Counted from the stretch's first letter, positions 1 through 5,489 are shown. The stretch: 9,066 nucleotides of DNA from Syntrophomonadaceae bacterium (GCA_003553895.1 PWFM01000093.1:1-9066), one strand, 5' to 3'. Notes: generated from the letters alone by a model not told the origin. Made by a program: numbers and translations.

Positions 1-1
1 C

Positions 2-391
2 TGGGGGGCCTGGGTCTACCAGGCTTTTGGGGGCAGCGTAGATCACTGGTATTTTTTTAGCACAGAAAGCGGGCAGGCCTCACTGCAGAGAACTTTCTTT
101 ACCGATCCCGCCTCGGTGCGCAACCTGGGCGTAATTATAGGCGCTCTTCTGGCCACTTTGCTTGCGTCGCAGTTTAAGTTTAAGAAAATCAAGAACTTAC
201 GCCAGGTCGGAGCAGCGATAATCGGCGGTTTGCTGATGGGCTACGGGGCCAGGATCGCTTTTGGCTGCAACATCGGCGCCCTTTACAGCGGCATCTCAGC
301 CCTTTCGGTATCGGGATGGGTATTTGCCCTGTTTATGTTCGCCGGCGCTTTTGTGGGGAGTAAATTGCTGGTTAAATATTTCATGGCCTGA
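2..391 (+). CDS. YeeE/YedE-family sulfur transporter, C-terminal part (5' truncated by window)
   Basis: The frame is open from the first bases of the window to the TGA at 389-391, giving 129 visible residues, so the real start lies upstream. The GTG at 116 sits inside the frame and is not needed as a start. The visible part is very hydrophobic, with about three membrane segments: near residues 39-55, the Gly-rich stretch 66-80, and 104-127. It carries the YeeE/YedE signature GARIAFGCNIGALYSG, with the conserved Cys at visible residue 89. In characterised members (TsuA/YeeE) membrane-embedded cysteines pass thiosulfate across the inner membrane. The likely role here is import of thiosulfate or a related sulfur compound; the substrate is inferred from the family. 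The usual partner TusA does not follow. Instead a reductase-like flavoprotein starts 94 bases downstream on the same strand, which suggests co-transcription. Confidence 0.85.
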   Translation, partial: WGAWVYQAFGGSVDHWYFFSTESGQASLQRTFFTDPASVRNLGVIIGALLATLLASQFKFKKIKNLRQVGAAIIGGLLMGYGARIAFGCNIGALYSGISALSVSGWVFALFMFAGAFVGSKLLVKYFMA

Positions 392-428
392 TCGGTGCTG
401 TCATGTTAGCGGTATAAAACCCGCAAAC

Positions 429-459
429 CCCGCAGCAGCTGCAAAACGCCTGCTTCGGG
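429..459 (+). other. Imperfect hairpin upstream of the reductase gene
   Basis: Bases 429-438 pair with 450-459: nine of ten pairs with one C/T mismatch and an 11-base loop. The right arm is followed by an A-rich stretch, not a U-tract, so it does not look like an intrinsic terminator for the + strand. It sits between the transporter stop (391) and the Shine-Dalgarno site (473-479). It could be an mRNA processing or stability element, or have no function. Confidence 0.35.
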
Positions 460-485
460 AAAAATGAAAAACGAGGTGAATAATT

Positions 486-1763
486 GTGAGCAGACGGAAA
501 AGGAACCGCGGTGAAAGAAGCCGTGAAAAAAAAGTAGAGCAGGTCGATGTCGCAATAATAGGCGGCGGGCCGGCCGGTCTGACGGCGGGAATATACTGCG
601 GCCGGGCCAGGCTAAACACGGTTATAATTGAAAAAGGCCAGGTTGGAGGGCTGGCAACCTACACCAATGATATAGCAAATTACCCCGGTTTTGTCGAAGG
701 GGCTTCAGGAATTGATCTGACCAAACAGTTTCAAGAACAGGCCAAGAAGTTTAATGTTAAATTCAAACTGACCGACGTTAAAAGCCTCCAGCTTGATGGA
801 CCGGTCAAGATTGTGGATACAGGAAGAACCTGCTACGAGGCCAAGGTAGTAATTGTCGCCACCGGCGGGAAGCCCAGGCTTACCGGGGCAAAGAATGAAG
901 AAAATTTCCTGAGCGGCAACGGGATTGCTTTCTGCGCAACCTGCGACGCCGCCGCCAACCAGGATAAAACTGTCATGGTTGTCGGCAGCGGTGACGCAGC
1001 CATTGAGGAAGGGATGTTCTTAACCAGGTTTGCCAGCAAAGTAATTGTATCTGTAATTCACGACGAAGGAATCATGGACTGCAATGAAATTGCCAAGGCC
1101 GAGTGCATGGACAACCCTAAAATGGAATTTATCTGGAACACGGTGGTTGATGAATTCAAGGGTGGGGAACTGCTGGAAACGGTAGTCCTGAAAAACGTCA
1201 AAACCGGTGAGTTAATCCCGGTCGATGTGGATTCCTGCTTCCTGTTTATTGGATACATTCCCAATAACGAGCTCTTTAAAAGCATTCTTGATATGAACGA
1301 AAGAGGGTACCTGTTAACATCAGATAAAATGGAAACCAATATTGATGGTGTCTTTGCTGTAGGCGATATCCGTGAAAAATTCTTAAGGCAGGTTGCTACT
1401 TCGGTTGGTGACGGGGCCACAGCAGCTTTTGCCGCGGAAAAATACATCGCCGAAGAAGAAACTTTCAACAGCCAGATCATGGACAGTGGAGATAAAACCA
1501 ACCTGGTTTACGTTTATGACGCCACGGACCAGTGCTGCCTGGACGGCCTGGCTGTGCTGGAAAAGTTCGAAAAGGAATTCCCCGAACTATGCAAGCTCGT
1601 CCGGGTCGACGTTTACAAGTCCAACGGGCTGGCAAGAAGGCTTCATGTTGACACCGTCCCAAGCGTGGTCCTGGTTAAGGACGGGCAAATTGAAAGCGTA
1701 CTCGAAGGTGATATTACCAGGGACAAAATCCTGGAAAACATCCCTTCGGAAAAAAGCGCATAG
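486..1763 (+). CDS. Thioredoxin-reductase-like flavoprotein fused to a degenerate thioredoxin-like domain
   Basis: A 425-residue cytoplasmic protein. The GTG start follows GAGGTGA at 473-479, and no other in-frame start exists before the FAD motif, so the basic N-terminal extension (residues 1-17) appears real. Residues 20-330 are a low-molecular-weight thioredoxin reductase fold: FAD motif GGGPAG (26-31), redox motif CATC (150-153), dinucleotide motif GSGDAAIEE (167-175) and C-terminal FAD motif VFAVGD (289-294). The HRRxxxR motif expected just after the second nucleotide motif for NADPH is absent; HDEGIMDCN (192-200) stands there, so the electron donor is uncertain (NADH or ferredoxin possible). 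Residues about 337-421 resemble thioredoxin, including TVPS with the cis-Pro at 392, but where WCGPC is expected there is DQCCLDG (Cys350-Cys351). Reductase-thioredoxin fusions are known, for example in Mycobacterium leprae; this active site is unlike them. Neighbours suggest a role in sulfur or thiol redox. Confidence 0.85.
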   Translation: MSRRKRNRGERSREKKVEQVDVAIIGGGPAGLTAGIYCGRARLNTVIIEKGQVGGLATYTNDIANYPGFVEGASGIDLTKQFQEQAKKFNVKFKLTDVKSLQLDGPVKIVDTGRTCYEAKVVIVATGGKPRLTGAKNEENFLSGNGIAFCATCDAAANQDKTVMVVGSGDAAIEEGMFLTRFASKVIVSVIHDEGIMDCNEIAKAECMDNPKMEFIWNTVVDEFKGGELLETVVLKNVKTGELIPVDVDSCFLFIGYIPNNELFKSILDMNERGYLLTSDKMETNIDGVFAVGDIREKFLRQVATSVGDGATAAFAAEKYIAEEETFNSQIMDSGDKTNLVYVYDATDQCCLDGLAVLEKFEKEFPELCKLVRVDVYKSNGLARRLHVDTVPSVVLVKDGQIESVLEGDITRDKILENIPSEKSA

Positions 1764-1785
1764 CCGCGGCAGTCGCGGCTTATGC
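1758..1785 (+). other. Hairpin spanning the reductase stop codon
   Basis: GCATA-GCCGCG (1758-1768) pairs with CGCGGC-t-TATGC (1774-1785), with one bulged T at 1780 and the 5-base loop GCAGT. The TAG stop (1761-1763) lies in the left arm. No T-run follows, so it is a poor intrinsic terminator. It could still protect a 3' end or reduce read-through toward the rhodanese lipoprotein gene. Confidence 0.45.
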
Positions 1786-1888
1786 ATGGCTTAAGTTGTA
1801 ACATATCTTAACGCAATAAAGGCGGAAGCAATGATAAGAATTGCACCCTTTATTATATAAAATCAAAGCATAAAGAGAGGAAGAAAAG

Positions 1889-2890
1889 ATGAAAAAACTA
1901 CATTTACTGTTTTTACTTCTGGCTGCAGTAGTGATGATGTTCAGCGTGTTTGGCTGCACTGAAGAAGCAGCTGTAGAAGAAGTTGAAGAGGCTGTTGAAG
2001 AAGAAGAGGCTGTTGAAGAAGCTGAAGAGGAAGCTGAAGAAGAAGCCGTTGATGCCGACGCAGTCCTGATGGAAACAGCCCTGGCTTATTTTGACCATGT
2101 CGCTGCCGGCAACAATAACATGACCAATTTCAATGATATCAAGGAAATGGTCGACGAAGATCCCGAATCTTTGTTGATAATCGATATTCGGTCGGCTGAC
2201 GATTTTGAAGAAGGCCATATCCCCGGATCTGTCTATGCCGACAGGGGAGAAGTTGCCGGGCTGATGAATCGCATCCCGAAAGACAAACCTGTTTTCATCG
2301 CCTGCTTCACCGGTCAAAATGCCGGCTATACCACCGCCTACCTGCGCATGGCCGGTTTTGACAACGTTACCTCCCTGTTCTACGGGATCAACCTGGGCTG
2401 GACTGAGCGCGGCGGTTTTGACCTTGAGGGAACCGGCATGAACCACATGGAAGATCTGCCGGAAGTATCTTCACCTGGATCACCAGAAGAAGAGATCCTC
2501 TGGGCCCGCGCTGAAGCATACGGCGATGAAATCGCAGACGGACAGATCGGCTTCATCCCCCTCGATGCTCATGAAGACCTTTATGCAGATATGCAGGCAG
2601 ATCCTGACTCGGTCATGTTTTATGACATCCGGGCTGCTTCCGGCGGGGACCACGACTTCGACCAGTACTACGTGGAACACGCTGTCAACGTGCCCTTCGG
2701 CCAGTTCGGCTCGGCGCTGGATGAATTCCCCTCAGATGTAACTGCTGTTGTCGCCTGCTATTCCGGGCAGACTTCCGCCCAGACCCTGGGCGTCTTAAGA
2801 ATGCTCGGGTTTGATAATGCCCGCAGCCTTCTCTATGGAGTGAGAGATGGTTGGGTCGAAAGAAACGATCTCCCTGTGGTAACTCCCTAG
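1889..2890 (+). CDS. Tandem-rhodanese lipoprotein (putative extracytoplasmic sulfurtransferase)
   Basis: A 333-residue protein. The ATG is preceded by GAGAGG at 1875-1880. Residues 1-22 form a type II signal peptide: KK, a hydrophobic core, then SVFG before Cys23, the predicted lipidated residue, so the protein should be anchored on the outer face of the cytoplasmic membrane. Residues 24-55 are a Glu/Ala/Val tether of very low complexity. Rhodanese domain 1 spans about 78-180, with DIRSADDFEEGHIPG and active loop CFTGQNA (Cys139). Domain 2 spans about 228-330, with YDIR and active loop CYSGQTS (Cys290). Both keep the nucleophilic Cys that carries a persulfide in this family, so neither domain looks inactive. 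Context with a YeeE/YedE transporter suggests sulfane-sulfur transfer on the cell surface. The donor and acceptor cannot be read from sequence. A perfect terminator follows. Confidence 0.9.
   Translation: MKKLHLLFLLLAAVVMMFSVFGCTEEAAVEEVEEAVEEEEAVEEAEEEAEEEAVDADAVLMETALAYFDHVAAGNNNMTNFNDIKEMVDEDPESLLIIDIRSADDFEEGHIPGSVYADRGEVAGLMNRIPKDKPVFIACFTGQNAGYTTAYLRMAGFDNVTSLFYGINLGWTERGGFDLEGTGMNHMEDLPEVSSPGSPEEEILWARAEAYGDEIADGQIGFIPLDAHEDLYADMQADPDSVMFYDIRAASGGDHDFDQYYVEHAVNVPFGQFGSALDEFPSDVTAVVACYSGQTSAQTLGVLRMLGFDNARSLLYGVRDGWVERNDLPVVTP
1964..2050 (+). repeat. Degenerate GAA/GAG/GCT/GTT codon repeat encoding the Glu-rich tether
   Basis: A low-complexity stretch built from GAAGAA/GAAGAG units alternating with GCTGTTGAAGAAG-like units. 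It encodes the acidic tether right after the lipidated Cys of the rhodanese protein. Such stretches are prone to length change by slippage, so tether length may vary between strains. A similar but less regular acidic tether occurs in the lipoprotein gene at 3196. Confidence 0.6.
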
Positions 2891-3195
2891 TAAGAGTTCC
2901 TTTTAACTGGAGCTTTGACCTCCTTAATCCCCATAGAGGCCGGATTTATTCCGGCCTCTTTTTCATCATTATGCTTGATCATTTTCACCCAAGTGCTGCA
3001 ACTTTCTCGCAGGCACTCTGCTTGCAAATGTTTATTGCTGCCAACTGAATTAATAAAATACCGGTGACCATAAAGGATAATTTCGTTTTCAGATTCTTCG
3101 GCAGGAAAAACCTTTCGGTTCAAGAATTCTTATTGACCGGCTAATACAACAAGGCCGGTGAAGGAACAACCATATAAAAAGGGCGGGTGTAAAAA
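2891..3195. other. 305-base intergenic region
   Basis: Apart from the terminator at 2935-2963 I see no gene here. Short open frames on both strands run through the terminator or lack a ribosome binding site. A weak sigma-A-like pair (TTTATT at 3031-3036, 17 bases, TAAAAT at 3054-3059) could serve the downstream lipoprotein gene, but the -35 is poor. ACCGGC (3136-3141) and GCCGGT (3153-3158) form a small inverted repeat 12 bases apart, a possible operator at most. Confidence 0.5.
2935..2963 (+). terminator. Intrinsic terminator after the rhodanese lipoprotein gene
   Basis: A perfect 10-bp stem: AGAGGCCGGA (2935-2944) pairs with TCCGGCCTCT (2950-2959) around the loop TTTAT. The T-run at 2959-2963 follows directly. 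It lies 45 bases after the stop codon at 2890 and should end the upstream transcription unit. Confidence 0.92.
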
Positions 3196-3984
3196 ATGAA
3201 AAAAGGCTTGGGATTGCTGTTTGTATTACTGATTATCCTGGCGCTGGTCGCCGCTGGTTGCGGAGACGCTGAAGAAGCGCCGGAAGCGGTTGAAGAACCG
3301 GTAGAAGAAGAGGCAGAGTTGGAAGAAGAAGCCGATCCGGAAGAAACGGTTGAAGATATTGAAGCAGACGAAGAGGCGCTTTTTGAAATCGAGCAGTGGG
3401 TGGCCCCGGAAACCTACCAGGAGTTCGTGGCCACTATTAAAGAAATTCGCTACAGTGTCGGAGAAGTCGGGGGAGAGAAAGTCCGCATAAATTACAATTA
3501 CCTGGAAACAGAAGATGTTGACGGAGTGCAGGCAGACAAGGTTGAGTTCGGCATCGAAGGAGAAGGCACTTTTATCATGTGGGTTGATGGTGACGGGGAA
3601 TTCAGACGCCTGGTGATGGATGGTGAAGAATTTCCAGCTGAAATGGCCCAGATGGTGGCTGCCCCAATGATGACCATGGTGATGCTACCTTTTCACCAGG
3701 TCGAAGCTTTCAATATTGCTGATCTCGGAAGAAGCACAGTTTCCGGGGTAACTCACAATCATGTTGGCACAGAAACGGCCAATTTTGGTGACCTTTCCGC
3801 TACTGTCCATTCGGTTGAATTAAGCGTGGGACCGCCTGCCGTCCCGGAAGGCGAATCAGGATCGGCTGTGGTCCGGATTGCCGATTTTGGGGATTTCCAG
3901 ATGGTCACCGGCTGGGAAGTTTATGATGCAGAAGGCGAAAGCTTTGAAGGGGAATTCCTGGTCGAAAAAATAACTTTGCGCTAA
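3196..3984 (+). CDS. Putative lipoprotein of unknown function with Glu-rich tether
   Basis: A 262-residue protein. The ATG follows a modest G-rich site (GGGTG, 3185-3189). Residues 1-21 are a clear type II signal peptide with lipobox VAAG before Cys22, so a membrane-anchored extracytoplasmic protein is predicted. Residues 25-62 are a Glu/Pro/Ala tether. The remainder (about 65-262) looks like a single soluble domain rich in alternating hydrophobic and charged residues, suggesting beta structure. Its centre is Met-rich, with ten Met in about 40 residues (near 138-177). It ends in a probable beta strand, and the only Cys is the lipid anchor. I do not recognise the domain. The preceding terminator makes it a separate unit from the rhodanese gene, but the same architecture of lipobox, acidic tether and globular domain suggests a shared cell-surface setting. 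Confidence 0.8.
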   Translation: MKKGLGLLFVLLIILALVAAGCGDAEEAPEAVEEPVEEEAELEEEADPEETVEDIEADEEALFEIEQWVAPETYQEFVATIKEIRYSVGEVGGEKVRINYNYLETEDVDGVQADKVEFGIEGEGTFIMWVDGDGEFRRLVMDGEEFPAEMAQMVAAPMMTMVMLPFHQVEAFNIADLGRSTVSGVTHNHVGTETANFGDLSATVHSVELSVGPPAVPEGESGSAVVRIADFGDFQMVTGWEVYDAEGESFEGEFLVEKITLR

Positions 3985-4002
3985 AGAAATTATAAGCAGA
4001 GG

Positions 4003-4040
4003 AGGCGGGAATCCAATAATTAAATATTGGATGCCCGCCT
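4003..4040 (+). other. Strong hairpin between lipoprotein and hydrolase genes
   Basis: AGGCGGG-a-ATCCAATA (4003-4018) pairs with TATTGGAT-g-CCCGCCT (4025-4040): 15 pairs, one A/G mismatch and a 6-base loop. It begins 18 bases after the lipoprotein stop codon. No U-tract follows, so either it terminates poorly or it serves as a 3'-end stabiliser or leader structure. Its right arm can instead pair with 4054-4060, next to the downstream ribosome binding site. Confidence 0.7.
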
Positions 4041-4064
4041 AACTGCCTTTACCGGGCGGGAGGG
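4034..4064 (+). promoter_or_regulatory. Candidate alternative hairpin beside the ribosome binding site of the hydrolase gene
   Basis: CCCGCCT (4034-4040) can pair with GGGCGGG (4054-4060), seven pairs including one G-U, with a 13-base loop. The right arm overlaps the start of the Shine-Dalgarno stretch GGGAGGG (4058-4064), which sits eight bases before the ATG at 4073. Forming it excludes the 4003-4040 hairpin. The pairing is seen in the sequence; any regulatory switch is inference. Confidence 0.35.
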
Positions 4065-4072
4065 TATTTAAC

Positions 4073-4675
4073 ATGGCAATTTCCGGAAACAATGGGCACC
4101 TTAATTTTATAAGGGAAGAGAAACCGGCCCTCTTGATCATCGACATGGTCAAAGATAACCTGGAGCCGGAACCCCCCCTGCCCATAACAGAAGCGGCCAA
4201 CAGGATTACCGGGCCCATCAACAGCCTGGTGGCGATCTTTAGGGGCCGGGGATGGCCGGTGATATTTTCCACCGACGCCTACCAAGAAGATGACTTTATC
4301 TTTACCGGCCGAATGCAGCCTCACTCACTGGCCGGGACTCGCGGCGCGGAAATAACCGGCAGCCTCGACTACCGGCCGGGAACCGATACCTGGCTCCCCA
4401 AGCCCAGGTTTTCAGCCTTTTTCCAGACCGGCCTGGAACAATACTTGCGCGAGCAGGAGGTAACCCTGTGTGCCGTCGCCGGTATCACCACTAATTACTG
4501 CGTGCTATCTACATTGCTTGATGCGCTCTGCCATGACTTCAAAGCCGTGCTGCTGGAAGACTGCTGCGCCGCCTACCCGGAAATAAACCATGAGCGCACT
4601 GTGGAAATGTACAGAAAAAATCCCCTTTCCCCCTTATTAAGCGTGGGAAAATCAACAGAGCTTGAACAATTTTAA
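4073..4675 (+). CDS. Isochorismatase-family cysteine hydrolase (nicotinamidase-like)
   Basis: A 200-residue cytoplasmic protein, normal length for the family. The ATG lies eight bases after GGGAGGG (4058-4064). The Asp-Lys-Cys catalytic triad is readable: Asp24 in LLIIDMVKD, Lys110 in LPKPRFSAF and Cys143 in TTNYCVLSTLLDA. The stretch PHSLAGTRGAE (83-93) matches the substrate and metal region of nicotinamidases (PHC-x-GTxGA), with His84 in place. However, the D-x-H metal site expected around residue 68 reads Asp68-Ala-Tyr70, so one metal ligand is replaced. Nicotinamide deamidation for NAD salvage is possible, but another amide or isochorismate-like substrate cannot be excluded. It stands alone on the + strand between a lipoprotein gene and a convergent small gene. 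Confidence 0.85.
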   Translation: MAISGNNGHLNFIREEKPALLIIDMVKDNLEPEPPLPITEAANRITGPINSLVAIFRGRGWPVIFSTDAYQEDDFIFTGRMQPHSLAGTRGAEITGSLDYRPGTDTWLPKPRFSAFFQTGLEQYLREQEVTLCAVAGITTNYCVLSTLLDALCHDFKAVLLEDCCAAYPEINHERTVEMYRKNPLSPLLSVGKSTELEQF

Positions 4676-4757
4676 ATCTTTTATGTTGACGGGACTTCAT
4701 TCAACACGCTCGATGCTCCACGGGTTATTCAATTATGTTACCAGCAAAAACATGTTT

Positions 4758-4943
4758 TCAAATGATCTGCCCCAGAATATAATATATGACTCCGGCAATA
4801 ACCACAAAAACCAGGGTGTTTTTCAATGCATCCTGGCTGCTTTGCACGTTGGCACCAAGGCCAAACAGGTTTTTAATTTGCACGATAAACCAGAGCACAC
4901 CTGCGATCACCATAAAGACCAAAGTTTCAACTATTGCTCCCAC
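4758..4943 (-). CDS. Small internally duplicated two-helix membrane protein
   Basis: A 61-residue protein of no family I recognise. The GTG start at 4943 is preceded by a perfect AAGGAG seven bases away (complement of 4951-4956), and a candidate promoter lies just upstream, so this is a better call than the overlapping + frames. It has two predicted membrane helices (about residues 6-23 and 42-60) joined by a polar loop with a short Gly/Leu stretch. The helices are repeats of each other: TLVFMVIAGV (7-16) and TLVFVVIAGV (43-52) match at nine of ten positions. Eight of these ten codon pairs differ only synonymously, so the likeness is kept at protein level. No catalytic or metal-binding pattern is visible. 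It could be an accessory subunit, a stress or envelope protein, or a toxin-like peptide; the sequence does not decide. Confidence 0.75.
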   Translation of the reverse strand: MGAIVETLVFMVIAGVLWFIVQIKNLFGLGANVQSSQDALKNTLVFVVIAGVIYYILGQII

Positions 4944-4950
4944 TCTACCA

Positions 4951-4956
4951 CTCCTT
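4951..4956 (-). promoter_or_regulatory. Ribosome binding site fixing the small membrane protein start
   Basis: Read on the - strand this is AAGGAG, seven bases before GTG at 4943-4941. It is the main evidence that the - strand, not the overlapping + frames, is coding here. Confidence 0.75.
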
Positions 4957-4984
4957 ATCGCTTATTTTATTAAGCCTGCAAAAA

Positions 4985-5013
4985 ATGATATCATGGAGTT
5001 ATAAACTAGACAA
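4985..5013 (-). promoter_or_regulatory. Candidate sigma-A promoter for the small membrane protein gene
   Basis: On the - strand, TTGTCT (complement of 5008-5013) and TATCAT (complement of 4985-4990) are separated by exactly 17 bases. They match the -35 and -10 consensus at four and five of six positions. The expected transcript start, near 4978, leaves a leader of about 35 bases that includes the AAGGAG site. The -10 lies within the 10-base palindrome ATGATATCAT (4985-4994). Confidence 0.45.
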
Positions 5014-5040
5014 CAGCTCCGGTAATAAACCCGGCACAAA

Positions 5041-5047
5041 AAGGAGA
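5041..5047 (+). promoter_or_regulatory. Ribosome binding site fixing a TTG start for the VOC gene
   Basis: AAGGAGA lies seven bases before TTG at 5055. It supports the unusual TTG initiation codon, and no ATG or GTG gives a full domain. Confidence 0.75.
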
Positions 5048-5054
5048 GATTAAG

Positions 5055-5411
5055 TTGTCTTTTACAGGATCGATAGCATTCTTCGGCGTCTCCGATCTGG
5101 CAGCAACAGACGAGTTCTACAGCAACAAGCTTGAACTTGAACTTTACAAGGACCAGGGTTTGTGCCGGATTTACCGGGTGCCCGGCGGGGGAATGATTGG
5201 CTTCTGCTCTCACATGGCGGTGACCGCCCGGGAAAAGAGCCCGATCCTGACCTTTTTAACAGAAGATGTGAACGGATGGTATGCCAGGCTGAACGAAAGG
5301 GGCGCCGTAATGGAAGGGGGTCCAAAAAGCAACCCCCGCTTCAATATTTATCACTTCTTCCTGGTCGACCCGGATGGCTACACTGTTGAAATCCAGCGAT
5401 TCCTGGATTAG
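5055..5411 (+). CDS. Small VOC-superfamily protein (glyoxalase/bleomycin-resistance type)
   Basis: A 118-residue cytoplasmic protein with a TTG start supported by AAGGAGA at 5041-5047. It has two beta-alpha-beta-beta-beta halves typical of a single VOC domain. The first contains VSDLAATDEFYSNKL (12-26), the usual V-x-DL-xxxx-FY-xxxL pattern. The second ends in VDPDGYTVEIQRF (104-116), with the conserved metal-ligand position Glu112. His100 lies just before the DPDG turn. The His normally found at the start of strand 1 is absent (SIAFFGV, residues 6-12), so a complete glyoxalase metal site is doubtful. The length fits dimeric drug-binding members such as bleomycin-binding proteins as well as small lyases and dioxygenases. 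Substrate is unknown. It faces the MFS/ATP-grasp unit across a shared terminator. Confidence 0.85.
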   Translation: MSFTGSIAFFGVSDLAATDEFYSNKLELELYKDQGLCRIYRVPGGGMIGFCSHMAVTAREKSPILTFLTEDVNGWYARLNERGAVMEGGPKSNPRFNIYHFFLVDPDGYTVEIQRFLD

Positions 5412-5438
5412 TTGTTAACCCAGAAAGCTTTAAGGCAT

Positions 5439-5489
5439 AAAAAGAGAACCGGAAGCAGCAGTCCCCTTTAAAGCTGGACGGTTCTTTTT
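5439..5489. terminator. Bidirectional intrinsic terminator between convergent genes
   Basis: AAAGAGAACCG (5441-5451) pairs with CGGTTCTTTTT (5479-5489), 11 pairs including one G-U. An inner CAGC/GCTG pairing (5456-5459 with 5473-5476) extends the structure. The T-run at 5485-5489 serves the VOC gene. The A-run at 5439-5443, read as U on the other strand, serves the MFS gene, whose stop codon (5489-5491) touches the stem. Confidence 0.85.

Noticed and set aside
526..533. Run of eight A near the start of the reductase gene as a programmed slippage site
   Set aside because: The normal frame already gives the complete conserved protein, and no alternative product is visible.
1796..1863. Promoter for the rhodanese lipoprotein gene in the AT-rich stretch (TATTATATAAAAT near 1851-1863)
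   Set aside because: The -10-like sequence has no -35 at proper spacing, so I could not support a specific promoter.
4031..4042. Minimal leader ORF ATG-CCC-GCC-TAA inside the hairpin
   Set aside because: It has no ribosome binding site at usable distance and lies within a stable stem; most likely chance.
4747..4758. Palindrome AAAACATGTTTT at the stop of the small membrane protein gene as a terminator
   Set aside because: The stem would be four A-T pairs with no G/C core, too weak for termination. It may be chance.
4662..5004. Two open frames on the + strand (4662-4973 and 4786-5004) over the small membrane protein
   Set aside because: Neither has a convincing ribosome binding site, and the - strand frame has one plus a protein-level internal repeat. 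The + frames are shadows.
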